Part shown: positions 1 to 6,881 of the stretch, piece by piece
How positions within the stretch are numbered: position 1 is the stretch's first letter
Layout of the letters: each line of letters starts with the position of its first letter
Source: a virus
DNA: 35,914 bases
Virus record (IMG/VR): IMGVR_UViG_3300024432_000038
Coordinates: 1 to 35,914 of that record
Reading direction: 5' to 3' (one strand)
Program-made: the position numbers and the translations under genes
Notes under the pieces: model-generated
The model's database searches: none
Told to the model about the DNA's origin: nothing
The model's input: the letters and a program-made list of their open reading frames with translations, nothing else

Positions 1-482
1 GCATAAGCACGATAGCGGTTGTCCTTACCCTCTACGGCACGAATCGGCGTAGTGACCGCACGTCTGACGACCTCTTTGAAGTCATGCTCAACTTCCACCC
101 AATTCATGCGCTCCTCGAAAGTGACTGTGCCATCGGAGAATGTGTACCCAACCTTGTACATATGACCGCCGACTGTAGTAACCAGGTAGTCATCGAATAT
201 CATGTCCGCGTACGCATACGGTCCACCCGACGTGTTGAACTTGGCTGAAAACTCCAGCCGAATCAGTCGCCCTCGCTCATCAAATGACCAATCGCGTTTG
301 CTAGCGACTGCACTGTTCGCCACCTTGATGGCATAGGCATCACAACTTGCCCCACCCTTTGGCTTGGCCTTACCAGCCTTGCAGCGTGACAGAGCAGAGT
401 TGGCTGTTGCCACCCACTGACGTTTCTGCTTGGATGACAAGCCCTTTTTATGTTTGTCAACATCCTTTACTGTCCAAGGCAT
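1..482 (-). CDS. Head-morphogenesis protein, N-terminal part (cut by left edge)
   Basis: The frame is open from an ATG at 482 to the window edge, giving 160 residues without a stop. The Shine-Dalgarno AGGAGG sits 7 nt upstream of the ATG. The protein begins MPWTVKDVDKHKKGL, followed by QKRQWVATANSAL and later YAIKVANSAV. This small helical N-terminal module is familiar from phage proteins fused to XkdF-like or prohead-protease regions. A beta-rich segment follows (YLVTTVGGHMYKVGY, then DGTVTFEE and WVEVE), as in head-maturation or scaffold-associated proteins. It is the last visible gene of the left late operon, at the place where protease and scaffold genes normally follow portal. The catalytic part, if any, is off-window, so protease activity is not shown. 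Confidence 0.7.
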   Translation of the reverse strand, partial: MPWTVKDVDKHKKGLSSKQKRQWVATANSALSRCKAGKAKPKGGASCDAYAIKVANSAVASKRDWSFDERGRLIRLEFSAKFNTSGGPYAYADMIFDDYLVTTVGGHMYKVGYTFSDGTVTFEERMNWVEVEHDFKEVVRRAVTTPIRAVEGKDNRYRAY

Positions 483-493
483 TTCAGTTCCTC

Positions 494-1123
494 CTATGGA
501 TGATCCTCCACCCACTTGACTGCCTCCTCGCGGGGACTCCCACGTGCCAGATAGTTCTGGTACCTCATCGCGTGGTCATACGTTCCCACGAATTCATAGC
601 TGTGGTACGTAGCGGCCCTACGGGAGCCTTGTGTTTCAAACTGCCACGCATTCTCATCTGCACGTAACAGATCACGTAGGACCTGTGGTCTCCAGATTGC
701 AGCCTGCAATGATATCGCATACGGCTCAGCCTTATCAATAATTCCAATGGTGTCCACACTCTCGATCTCAATCGTGGGACCAGGAATGGGCACCAACCGA
801 ACCATTCCCACCGTACTGACCTCCATAGTACCCATTGCAACACTCAGTAACTCGTGATTAATCTCAGTTACAATGTAATCCTCCAACATGAGCATGAACG
901 GTTCATTGTCCTCCAATTCCTCAACGCAGCTTAACATGGTCGCACTCCAGCCCTCATCTGGACCAACCAACACACATCCAACTTCGTTCCGCACAGGGGG
1001 AACAAATGTGTTCGAGATAACAGTTATTGGGCCTGGGAAGTCAGGCCATGCCCGATACCAATACTTGAGAAAGATTGGAACCACATATGCATGAGCATCA
1101 CAAGTCGGTACTACAACTCTCAT
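494..1123 (-). CDS. Glycosyltransferase-like protein in the head operon
   Basis: This 209-aa soluble protein starts at an ATG preceded by AAGGAGGGAAC, and the ATG overlaps the upstream stop as ATGA. The N-terminus (MRVVVPTCDAHAYVVPIF) suggests a Rossmann-like strand. An acidic stretch, FMLMLEDYIVTEIN, lies in the first half. The second half carries YAISLQAAIWRPQVL followed by ENAWQFE. That W-containing 'LQAAIW...LL...E..W.FE' pattern resembles a segment of GT-A-like glycosyltransferases of capsule and giant-virus type. No signal peptide or membrane segment is seen. Its place between the neck gene and the head-morphogenesis gene suggests modification of virion proteins or synthesis of a virion glycan. 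Family assignment is from motif memory only, so the function is tentative. Confidence 0.5.
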   Translation of the reverse strand: MRVVVPTCDAHAYVVPIFLKYWYRAWPDFPGPITVISNTFVPPVRNEVGCVLVGPDEGWSATMLSCVEELEDNEPFMLMLEDYIVTEINHELLSVAMGTMEVSTVGMVRLVPIPGPTIEIESVDTIGIIDKAEPYAISLQAAIWRPQVLRDLLRADENAWQFETQGSRRAATYHSYEFVGTYDHAMRYQNYLARGSPREEAVKWVEDHP

Positions 1124-1641
1124 GTTCCCTCCTTCTGCGCTGCCCGTACAGCACGTCTGAGTGCATTCTCATTACGGCGAAGGAATGTCGGTCTGTAGGC
1201 TTTCATAGCCATTTGAGGATATGGCTTGGGTCTGATGCCCTTCCAGAACACCTTCCTGCGATACACCCATCTCCCCTCACGTCCCATAAACCTCAGTGTC
1301 GCTCTCGATGCAGTACGTCTGCGTTTCCTGGACAGCATCCGGTTTGGCGGCTGTCTATGAATCCTGGGGCGAATGGTGCGTCCCTCGACGCCCCTCACAT
1401 GCCACCACCAAAGCTTGGCGACCGGGCCAGTTGGAGTCACGTCAACCTGAATGCCCCTCTTGGTCACCTGATGCTCCACTTCAAAGTCAGGCTTCTTCTT
1501 CCACTTTGAGACAACCTCAGCATTTGCCTGTGCAAGCCCAGGCCCAATGTGATTCCTGTACTCCAACTCAATCACGCGACGAAACGCTCTCACATTAGCG
1601 TAGAGACCACGTGTACGGAAGTATCTCATGTGTACTGGCAT
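1120..1641 (-). CDS. HK97-gp10-like neck / tail-completion protein
   Basis: I chose the ATG at 1641, which lies 2 nt after the portal stop and has GAGGA about 7 nt upstream. An upstream start at 1695 would overlap portal by 52 nt. The product is 173 aa and strongly basic. It follows the plan of HK97 gp10-like proteins: an N-terminal helix (FRRVIELEYRNHI), a KWKKKPDFEV segment, then a W-rich WWWHVRGVEGRTIRPRI block matching the family's 'W...GT..H.I.P' region. Near the end comes VFWKGIRPKPYPQMAM, matching 'V.HPG..AR.F'. These proteins sit at the head-tail joint. The gene is immediately downstream of portal, as expected. Confidence 0.6.
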   Translation of the reverse strand: MPVHMRYFRTRGLYANVRAFRRVIELEYRNHIGPGLAQANAEVVSKWKKKPDFEVEHQVTKRGIQVDVTPTGPVAKLWWWHVRGVEGRTIRPRIHRQPPNRMLSRKRRRTASRATLRFMGREGRWVYRRKVFWKGIRPKPYPQMAMKAYRPTFLRRNENALRRAVRAAQKEGT

Positions 1642-1643
1642 CG

Positions 1644-2999
1644 CTACATCCTCAGGATTGATCCGTCTCGATACACGCGCACCCAAGGCCCCCACATACG
1701 TATGTCGTACAGTTTTGCCTCATCCAACTCGACACCCTTCATGATACCAGGTGGTACAATACGTTCCAGAGCAGCCCACCTTCTTGCCTCCTCTGTTGTG
1801 ATGATTCCGTCTGGTTCTCCACGGTTTGGCGATGACTCCCACATTAGGCGAATGTTCTTCAATTTCTGGTTATCAATCTCCGCCTTCTGCATATCATCTT
1901 CATCATCCCGAAAGTCGAATCTGAATCTGATGCTCTGGGGTAGACTGAGTGGACTATTCAATTGCCGTTCAATCATCGCAAAGATGATGCCCTCACCCTT
2001 TGCCTTGGCCTTTCTGTACTGGATCTCCGCCTCAGTTGCAGTGCCCAGGGGTCCACCTGTAACAGGCCAAATCTCCCGTGGGGCCATCCGAAGTGCCAGA
2101 GCAAATGAGTACACTGCAATCTCTACACATGTTCTCTCATCATAATGCTCGGGCAGGCTTGAGAACTCAAACATATCTGCTTCCGTCTTGTAGGCAGGAT
2201 CAATACCACATACCACTAAGATATCACGCCAGGTAGTATTGCCCTCGTTACGCTGCCTGGCATCGTACTTCTTCATGATATCCAGCCACTGCTGATCGGT
2301 GAGGTTACTCAGGATCAGCAATGCAGCCGGAGGTAGATCACTCAATCGTTCTCGCTTGTATCGAACGATGTCCATCAGTATCAATGCAGTTGAGATTGCT
2401 CGACTCACTGAGCAGAACCCAATTCCATAGTAGTTCTCGCGTCCGTCTGGCAGGTCAACGATCTTCATGACATGTGAGCGATGGAGCTTCCTCCATATAT
2501 CACCATCATTGTATCGGACTGGATACTCTGGATCCTTCCGATTCCTACACTTCGATTCATCCAAGTGCGCAAATCCCAGAGCAGGCCCATCCTGGTCAGT
2601 CGCCGATGTCCGATGCCTCTCGCACAGGCCACCTGAGTCACGTGACAGGTAAGCCATGACCCAGGGTGGGATCATCCTATCCCATCCATCGCCAAAGTTT
2701 GATCCATGTAAAAGAGCGTTACGATACGCAGTAGCAATTGTTAATGGTCCTTCAATGTACCAACTGGCCGCAACCACCTTGGCCACCATCGTGGATAATG
2801 CTCCAGCCAGTATATCATTCCCTGTACGATGCCAGAACTTCCACAGCCACTCATCACGTCTTGGACTCCAGTACGGTGGGGCTTCATATATGGTAGCACC
2901 AACAGACATGACGAATGCCTGGGCCCAATCTGAAAACGAGGCATCATCAGCCTGGGCTGCTCTGTCCTTCTGGACCCACTTCTGAACTGTGCTAGCCAA
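1644..2999 (-). CDS. Portal protein
   Basis: This 451-aa protein would form the dodecameric portal through which DNA enters the capsid. The likely start is a TTG at 2999 with GAGG 8 nt upstream; it overlaps the terminase stop by 8 nt. The first internal ATG is about 30 codons in. An N-terminal region (WHRTGNDILAGALSTM, then VAKVVAASWYIEG) matches the 'regions of active recombination between T=0 and wing' style of portal starts. A long central wing/stem region follows (SVSRAISTALILMDIV), and then YSFALALRMAPREIWPVTGG, a typical portal 'iA..lgvPp..l' segment. A C-terminal helix-rich tail (IDNQKLKNIRLM, ITTEEARRWAALE) completes it. The 400-500 aa length and the position directly after the large terminase support the call. 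Confidence 0.85.
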   Translation of the reverse strand: MASTVQKWVQKDRAAQADDASFSDWAQAFVMSVGATIYEAPPYWSPRRDEWLWKFWHRTGNDILAGALSTMVAKVVAASWYIEGPLTIATAYRNALLHGSNFGDGWDRMIPPWVMAYLSRDSGGLCERHRTSATDQDGPALGFAHLDESKCRNRKDPEYPVRYNDGDIWRKLHRSHVMKIVDLPDGRENYYGIGFCSVSRAISTALILMDIVRYKRERLSDLPPAALLILSNLTDQQWLDIMKKYDARQRNEGNTTWRDILVVCGIDPAYKTEADMFEFSSLPEHYDERTCVEIAVYSFALALRMAPREIWPVTGGPLGTATEAEIQYRKAKAKGEGIIFAMIERQLNSPLSLPQSIRFRFDFRDDEDDMQKAEIDNQKLKNIRLMWESSPNRGEPDGIITTEEARRWAALERIVPPGIMKGVELDEAKLYDIRMWGPWVRVYRDGSILRM

Positions 3000-4494
3000 G
3001 ATTCAACCTCAGACATTCTTTGTTTGCCATTGAGCTTGCAACCAGTAAGTCAATTGGATGTAGAGTGATGCCATGGCCCTGCTTACGATCAGGCTTGATA
3101 AATCGCAAGTTCTTACCATCCTGTGTAGCACTGGCATGGTCTACATGCTTTCGGATCAAGGCCCCGCCAATATGTGATATCTGTTTCTGTAGGATCATCT
3201 CATATAATTGCTTATCCGCAACAGCACGTTCCTGTCCTTGACTGAATGCCCTGAATCGTCTCCCAAGATTCCTGGTCAGATCAGTACATAACTTATGGAG
3301 CTGGTACTCATCATAGGCGTACTCGACAACGTTCCACTCCATGGTGATGTTTCGGATCCACTTCTCCATGGTCTCAGTGAGATCAATCTTACCACCCACA
3401 GGTGGCTCCCAGGCCTTGTAGGCACGAATGGCTGTCTCTCTGGGATTCGCGGGATGGCGTGAAATAGCGACAGCTGCACAACTATCGTGACTTACGGAAG
3501 CATCCAGCCCAACCACGACTGGGGTACGGTTATCCAATGGAGGTAGTTCCACGCCATCCCTAACGACGTCCTCGCAGGCATCCCACCACTCGATCTGTAT
3601 TGCTTTCTCAACTGCTCCAATCCACATGTTACGATGGATACGGTCAAACTCTGTGGTACGGAGAATGGCGCGCTCCTGGGTATAGTATTCGGGTGTCTGC
3701 CACGCCATCCGTGGTTCGTGGTCCCAGTAGCAAAACAGCTTTGCTGGAACATTGACTCGCACAGGCAGGTCAGAATAGAAGAACAGAGGATGCTTGTGAG
3801 ACTTCTCTGTGCCAATCTTGTAAAGGTTCTCAAGCGTTATGCTCTCATTACTATATCCCGCATAACTTTCAACCCACCGCATCGCATGGCCCCATCTGGT
3901 GGGTGGTACAGTCATCTCAGTGAATAGCCGTTCCTTATGCTCATGGCGATAGCCCCACATCTCAGACCAAACTGTTAAGCCTGGATTCGCCCCAGCCTGC
4001 CCAGTTGGATCACATGGAATAGCCTCGATCAGGGTCTCATTGGGTAATGTAATCTTGGGCTTGGTAACGTACCATGTTCCCATCAGCCCTCCAACTGCGC
4101 GTGACAATTTGACGGACTGCTTAATTGCTGATAGGATTCTGTCAGATGACTGCTTGCCATCGTTAGCAATACAGTAAATCTCATTGAATGAACCTGCCGT
4201 GGCAGCATACCAGGCAGCCATTCCTGCAGCCACTCGCGTCTTGCCACTCTTCTTGGGCGCAGAGTACAACACCGTAACCCACTTGAACAAGCCCTTGGCA
4301 TCTCGTTCAACTGCAGCACGGATTATCTGTTTCTGATGCTCCGCAAGTATGATTGGCCCTGCTGGTAGTAGATCGCCGGTCAGCGGATCACGTGGATCCG
4401 CCAGGTAGAAGTGTGTCTCCATCCACGTTACCGGATCGGAGTCTACTAACCTCAGCAGCGCCTCCCTGTCTTGCCGCGATAATCTGTTGTGCAC
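2992..4494 (-). CDS. terL: Terminase large subunit
   Basis: This is the DNA-packaging motor and nuclease, 500 aa. The start is a GTG at 4494 with GGAG about 10 nt upstream; it lies inside terS, a 107-nt overlap. The N-terminal ATPase has a Walker A at residues 78-86 (SAPKKSGKT) and a Walker B-like strand near 173-181 (LTVWSEMWG). The C-terminal RNase H-like nuclease has its first Asp at about D331 (VVVGLDASVSHD), a second acidic cluster near 389-396 (VVEYAYDE), and a last Asp near the C-terminus (IDLLVASSM). Order and length are normal for large terminases. An internal ATG at 4422 would shorten the N-terminus by 24 residues and is a possible alternative. Confidence 0.93.
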   Translation of the reverse strand: MHNRLSRQDREALLRLVDSDPVTWMETHFYLADPRDPLTGDLLPAGPIILAEHQKQIIRAAVERDAKGLFKWVTVLYSAPKKSGKTRVAAGMAAWYAATAGSFNEIYCIANDGKQSSDRILSAIKQSVKLSRAVGGLMGTWYVTKPKITLPNETLIEAIPCDPTGQAGANPGLTVWSEMWGYRHEHKERLFTEMTVPPTRWGHAMRWVESYAGYSNESITLENLYKIGTEKSHKHPLFFYSDLPVRVNVPAKLFCYWDHEPRMAWQTPEYYTQERAILRTTEFDRIHRNMWIGAVEKAIQIEWWDACEDVVRDGVELPPLDNRTPVVVGLDASVSHDSCAAVAISRHPANPRETAIRAYKAWEPPVGGKIDLTETMEKWIRNITMEWNVVEYAYDEYQLHKLCTDLTRNLGRRFRAFSQGQERAVADKQLYEMILQKQISHIGGALIRKHVDHASATQDGKNLRFIKPDRKQGHGITLHPIDLLVASSMANKECLRLNLG

Positions 4495-5107
4495 GGTCGA
4501 TTAACTCCACATCACTGATTATATTGTACTGCTGGCCGATGAGTACCAGTGAGCCTTCCCCATCCCCCTCACCAAGTGCCAGGCGTTCCAGCCTCACACC
4601 AACCTCAGCCAGCTTCACAATCTGGTTTGAGGTCAGTGCACTCTTGAGTGTTATCTCGCCATTGGGTCCCCTGGTATACAGAATGGTCTTCAGTTCGGCC
4701 AGGGCCTCTGCAGCCTTTCGTCTCATCGTACGCCCTAGGTCTGCAGTCTCAACTCTGGCCTTGACGCGACTTGCTTCCAACTCCTTCCGGTACTTGTCAT
4801 CCATGTACCGATCATATGCGAATGCCCGTTCTCGCCAGTGGAACTGATTACAGTAGCGGCCGAAGTTCATTGAGGGAACCACTCTGTCCCCATGGGGAGT
4901 GCTCGCCCTCTCTAGTGTATGTCCTGAGACTAGCTCATAGGTGTGTTTGATGGTACGTTTCCCAGGATCCAAGTCACGGAAGACAACGAATGCTTCCCAT
5001 GCCATATCAGACTCACCAGGCTGGCGCTCCCATAAGTCCCGATCTGTAACTAGCTGCACAGGGCCGATGGGCACAATATCAAGTTCTTTTGATGCGTCTG
5101 AGCTCAT
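4388..5107 (-). CDS. terS: Terminase small subunit
   Basis: This 239-aa DNA-binding packaging-initiation protein starts at an ATG with GGTGGAG 5 nt upstream. It contains LWERQPGESDMAWEAF at residues 26-41, the 'W.r..gES..Af.AF' start of a common phage small-terminase family. A helix-turn-helix-like region follows, then WRERAFAYDRYMDDKYR. A helical middle (EVGVRLERLALGEGD) matches the family's oligomerisation region. The C-terminal tail is Gly/Arg rich. The large-terminase gene starts within its last 107 nt, so the two are probably translationally coupled. The family assignment comes from pattern recognition, but the synteny with terL and portal is strong. Confidence 0.85.
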   Translation of the reverse strand: MSSDASKELDIVPIGPVQLVTDRDLWERQPGESDMAWEAFVVFRDLDPGKRTIKHTYELVSGHTLERASTPHGDRVVPSMNFGRYCNQFHWRERAFAYDRYMDDKYRKELEASRVKARVETADLGRTMRRKAAEALAELKTILYTRGPNGEITLKSALTSNQIVKLAEVGVRLERLALGEGDGEGSLVLIGQQYNIISDVELIDRAQQIIAARQGGAAEVSRLRSGNVDGDTLLPGGST

Positions 5108-5312
5108 CTATCTCCACCTGGGTGTTGTGGCTGGGTCTTGGTCTCACATTCAAGACCTCACAGACAATCACGTAGTTCTTCATCACGAGACTCAGCCTAT
5201 CACCCACGCATAGTATTGGAGCCTGACTGACTGTCTTGGCTTGAGGGCAGCATTGACTGCGTCGGCCATGCTTACTTGGGTAGCCATTGGGTTGACTGGC
5301 TGTATTCTTCAT
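5079..5312 (-). CDS. Small protein at the head of the late operon
   Basis: This 77-aa ORF has its ATG at 5312 and overlaps the terS start by 29 nt. The N-terminal half is polar and Cys-containing (QCCPQAK). The second half (PILCVGDRLSLVMKNYVIVCEVLNV) could be a small beta domain. GGGAG directly abuts the ATG, too close for normal initiation. The predicted promoter at 5322-5350 would start the transcript only about 3-6 nt before this ATG, so translation would be essentially leaderless. It could instead be untranslated leader for terS. I do not recognise a family. Confidence 0.4.
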   Translation of the reverse strand: MKNTASQPNGYPSKHGRRSQCCPQAKTVSQAPILCVGDRLSLVMKNYVIVCEVLNVRPRPSHNTQVEIDELRRIKRT

Positions 5313-5321
5313 CTCCCTATA

Positions 5322-5350
5322 ATTATACTACATCTTCTTGGTAAAATCCA
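5322..5350 (-). promoter_or_regulatory. Predicted late promoter, leftward
   Basis: On the minus strand, TGGATT (-35, at 5350-5345) is separated by exactly 17 nt from TATAAT (-10, at 5327-5322). The -35 resembles the TGGAC[C/T] hexamers of the four rightward promoters in this window. It faces the terminase-portal operon. The TATAATTATA decamer is palindromic, so the plus strand also carries a TATAAT at 5318-5323. No good -35 at 17 nt accompanies that one. Confidence 0.55.
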
Positions 5351-5375
5351 CCAGGAACTTCTCTGACTTTACAAA

Positions 5376-5430
5376 GTGTGGAAGTGCAGAGCATGATTTC
5401 CCACACCTAGTTGTTGGAGGTGTGCCAACA
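5376..5430. other. Three mutually exclusive short inverted repeats
   Basis: In the divergent region three perfect inverted repeats interlock: GTGTGG (5376-5381) with CCACAC (5401-5406), CACACCT (5402-5408) with AGGTGTG (5418-5424), and TGTTGG (5412-5417) with CCAACA (5425-5430). The first two share bases, and so do the last two, so only some can form at once. This could be an operator cluster, an RNA switch near the late promoter, or an origin element. No T tract follows, so it is not an obvious terminator. Confidence 0.35.
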
Positions 5431-5687
5431 GGATAGGAAAAGTTGGCAATAGTTATTACTAGGGTAGGGGGTATAGGTAAGATTTATTTTTCATAAATTT
5501 ATAAGGTTATATTTACCTAATATTTACCTATAGGGTATATAATATAGATAGTAGGATAGGGTAAGGAAAGAGAGAGAGAAAGACCTAGACCTACTAAGAA
5601 GGATAGGACTTTAATAATACTAGGTAAAGCTAGAATAGGGGAAGGAAAGACCCTCCCCTAATATATAGATAGAATAGGAGAAAGTAG

Positions 5688-5891
5688 ATGCCTACTAGTA
5701 AGAAGTTAGCTAAGGCCCTAGAACTAGAGGAGGGAGAGTTAGTTAGTATAGCCTATAGTTCTAGGCTAGAAACCTATCTAGTATTTATAGTAAAGGAAAG
5801 GGAGATAGCCCCTATAGACCCTTCCTTTCTAGAGATAGTTTCTACTAAAGACCTAGGGGAACTAGTAGAGGAGTTACTTAGGATAGGGTAG
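5688..5891 (+). CDS. Small acidic protein of unknown function
   Basis: This 67-aa ORF starts at an ATG with AGGAG 7 nt upstream. The sequence is acidic and Leu/Ile/Val rich: a helical start (SKKLAKALELEEGE), two likely strands (LVSIAYSS and TYLVFIVKER), then a C-terminal helix (LGELVEELLRI). There is no signal peptide, membrane segment or Cys. Codon use is that of the CTAG-rich island (CTA, TTA, AGG, ATA). The mini-pilin gene starts 46 nt downstream on the same strand, so the two may be co-transcribed. I do not recognise a family. Confidence 0.65.
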   Translation: MPTSKKLAKALELEEGELVSIAYSSRLETYLVFIVKEREIAPIDPSFLEIVSTKDLGELVEELLRIG

Positions 5892-5936
5892 GAAGGAAGA
5901 CCTATCCCTAATATATAAGGAAAGGTGGTGAGATAG

Positions 5937-6080
5937 ATGAATAAAGAGAGCGGCCAGGGCCTTATAGAGTACGCTATTATCCTACTCTTAGTAGGAATAG
6001 TAGTAGCTATTCTAGTAAGTATAATCGGGGCGGCAGCCCCAGAACTAGGGGACATCCTCCCCAACTTACTAGGTCTATAA
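5937..6080 (+). CDS. Flp/Tad-type (type IVb) mini-pilin
   Basis: This 47-aa ORF has its ATG preceded by AAGGTGGTGA, a good Shine-Dalgarno. Residues 1-6 are MNKESG, followed by QGLIEY and then about 18 hydrophobic residues (AIILLLVGIVVAILV). This is a class III prepilin signal: cleavage after Gly6 would leave Glu at +5 and Tyr at +6 of the mature protein, the signature of Flp pilins processed by TadV/CpaA-type peptidases. The mature chain would be 41 aa, shorter than usual Flp pilins, with a small PELGDILPNLLGL tail. Flp pilins polymerise into Tad pili outside the cell. I see no other pilus gene here, so it may be a decoy or a modifier of the host Tad machine. It lies in the CTAG-rich island. 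Confidence 0.75.
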   Translation: MNKESGQGLIEYAIILLLVGIVVAILVSIIGAAAPELGDILPNLLGL

Positions 6081-6095
6081 AGGAATAGACCTTAC

Positions 6096-6149
6096 CTAGT
6101 CCTTAACTAAGGTTAAGGACTAGACTAAGAACTAGTCCTAAACTAGTCC
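6096..6149. repeat. CTAGTCC / GGACTAG inverted-repeat array
   Basis: CTAGTCCTTAAC (6096-6107) and GTTAAGGACTAG (6112-6123) form a perfect 12-bp inverted repeat with a 4-nt loop, just after the mini-pilin stop. The GGACTAG arm can also pair with CTAGTCC at 6132-6138, and a further CTAGTCC lies at 6143-6149. Four copies of a 7-mer in 54 bp suggest a protein-binding array or a structured 3' end. There is no T tract. Confidence 0.55.
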
Positions 6150-6262
6150 CCTCTAACCTAGTACCTTAATAATAGAATAGACTAGACCTATAGGAAGGTC
6201 TAGCACCCTAGAACTAGATAGACTATACCCCTATACCCTATCTAACCTATAAGGAGAATAAA

Positions 6263-6616
6263 ATGGCTAAAGATAAGGTGCAGGAACAGAAAGTAATCTA
6301 TCTGGATCTGAAAGCAGTAACCAAGTACGCAGGATTCGCCCACGACATCTATACCCGTCAGCTACTCAGGCAGGGTAAGTTCGATTCCCCTATCCCGCCC
6401 GTCAAAGAGGAGCATAAAGGGTATTGGAAGTGGATGATCGCCCAGGTCAGTGTAGACCACTACCTGCAGTCCCGTAAGGTCAGAACGGGTAAGCGCCGCT
6501 TTATCCTCAAAATGGACCTAGAGGATGCGGTCAGGGCGCGGAAAGCCTTAAGGGCGGCAGGGATAGAGTTTGATCTGGCCCTTTCTTACAAGAAAAAGGC
6601 CAAGGACACCAAGTAA
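6263..6616 (+). CDS. Basic protein, possible DNA-binding, unknown family
   Basis: This 117-aa protein starts at an ATG with AAGGAG 7 nt upstream. It is lysine and arginine rich. A central WKWMIAQVSVDHYLQ segment is followed by SRKVRTGKRRF, and the C-terminus is a basic tail (SYKKKAKDTK). The N-terminal YLDLKAVTKYAG and HDIYTRQLLRQGKF pieces could form a winged-helix-like recognition unit of the 'helix-QLLRQGK-wing' type, but no family is certain. Codon use is ordinary, unlike the island just upstream, so it marks the right border of that island. It is followed by a strong intrinsic terminator, so it is transcribed separately from the early operons. Confidence 0.7.
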   Translation: MAKDKVQEQKVIYLDLKAVTKYAGFAHDIYTRQLLRQGKFDSPIPPVKEEHKGYWKWMIAQVSVDHYLQSRKVRTGKRRFILKMDLEDAVRARKALRAAGIEFDLALSYKKKAKDTK

Positions 6617-6643
6617 CCAACTAGTATAGGGGTATAGTTTATA

Positions 6644-6675
6644 GGAGCCACCCACCAGGGTGGCTTCTTTTTTTA
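6644..6675 (+). terminator. Rho-independent terminator
   Basis: GAGCCACCC pairs with GGGTGGCTT across an ACCA loop, a nearly perfect 9-10 bp GC-rich stem, immediately followed by a run of T residues (about 6665-6674). It ends the transcript carrying the genes from the CTAG-rich island and 6263-6616. Confidence 0.9.
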
Positions 6676-6802
6676 CCTACTACACTGGGTACTACCTGCC
6701 ATCTGGAGGCCCACTTACTGGGTATAGTCCACTACTGGATGGGACCTACATCACCCACAGAGTGGCCCCTCCTGTACCCTACCTGCAAATGTCATCTCTC
6801 CA

Positions 6803-6837
6803 GGTCCAGACAAAGTCTGGTCCGCAGAGTCTGGACC
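6803..6837. promoter_or_regulatory. Operator-like three-half-site repeat
   Basis: GGTCCAGAC (6803-6811) is followed by GTCTGGTCC (6815-6823) and GTCTGGACC (6829-6837). The first and third are perfect inverted copies (9 bp), and the first and second share the perfect core CCAGAC-AAA-GTCTGG. The third half-site covers the -35 of the promoter for the triple-HTH regulator at 6882, which suggests autoregulation by that protein or control by another phage repressor. Confidence 0.55.
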
Positions 6838-6860
6838 AAACAGAACTTATATGCTATAAT
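6832..6860 (+). promoter_or_regulatory. Predicted early promoter
   Basis: TGGACC, 17 nt, then an extended -10 TGCTATAAT with TATAAT at 6855-6860. A CAGAGT box directly precedes the -35, as at the promoters at 7603 and 7927. Transcription would start near 6867, right at the AGGAGG of the downstream gene. Confidence 0.75.
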
Positions 6861-6881
6861 TAGAGACAGGAGGATGTGGTG

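Larger units (their letters stand above)
5440..6262. other. CTAG-rich, compositionally aberrant island
   Basis: From about 5440 to 6262 the DNA differs sharply from its flanks. It is AT-rich, has few CpG and is built from tata/ctag/agg words. I count 25 CTAG tetramers by eye between 5459 and 6205; about 3 would be expected for random sequence of this length. Leucine codons are nearly all CTA or TTA, and Ile is often ATA. The island holds two small genes (5688-5891, 5937-6080). Its 5313-5687 upstream part appears non-coding, with the late promoter, hairpins and AT-rich tracts such as a TATAAT at 5538-5543. Composition returns to normal at the gene starting at 6263. A recently acquired segment or an origin/control region is plausible. 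Confidence 0.6.

Noticed and set aside
1549-2145. 198-aa open frame on the plus strand antisense to portal
   Set aside because: No ribosome-binding site, low-complexity Ser-rich product, and it lies opposite a well-supported structural gene.
6370-6400. TTCGATTCC T-loop-like word suggesting a tRNA
   Set aside because: It lies within the 6263-6616 gene, and no acceptor stem, D-arm or anticodon arm can be drawn around it.
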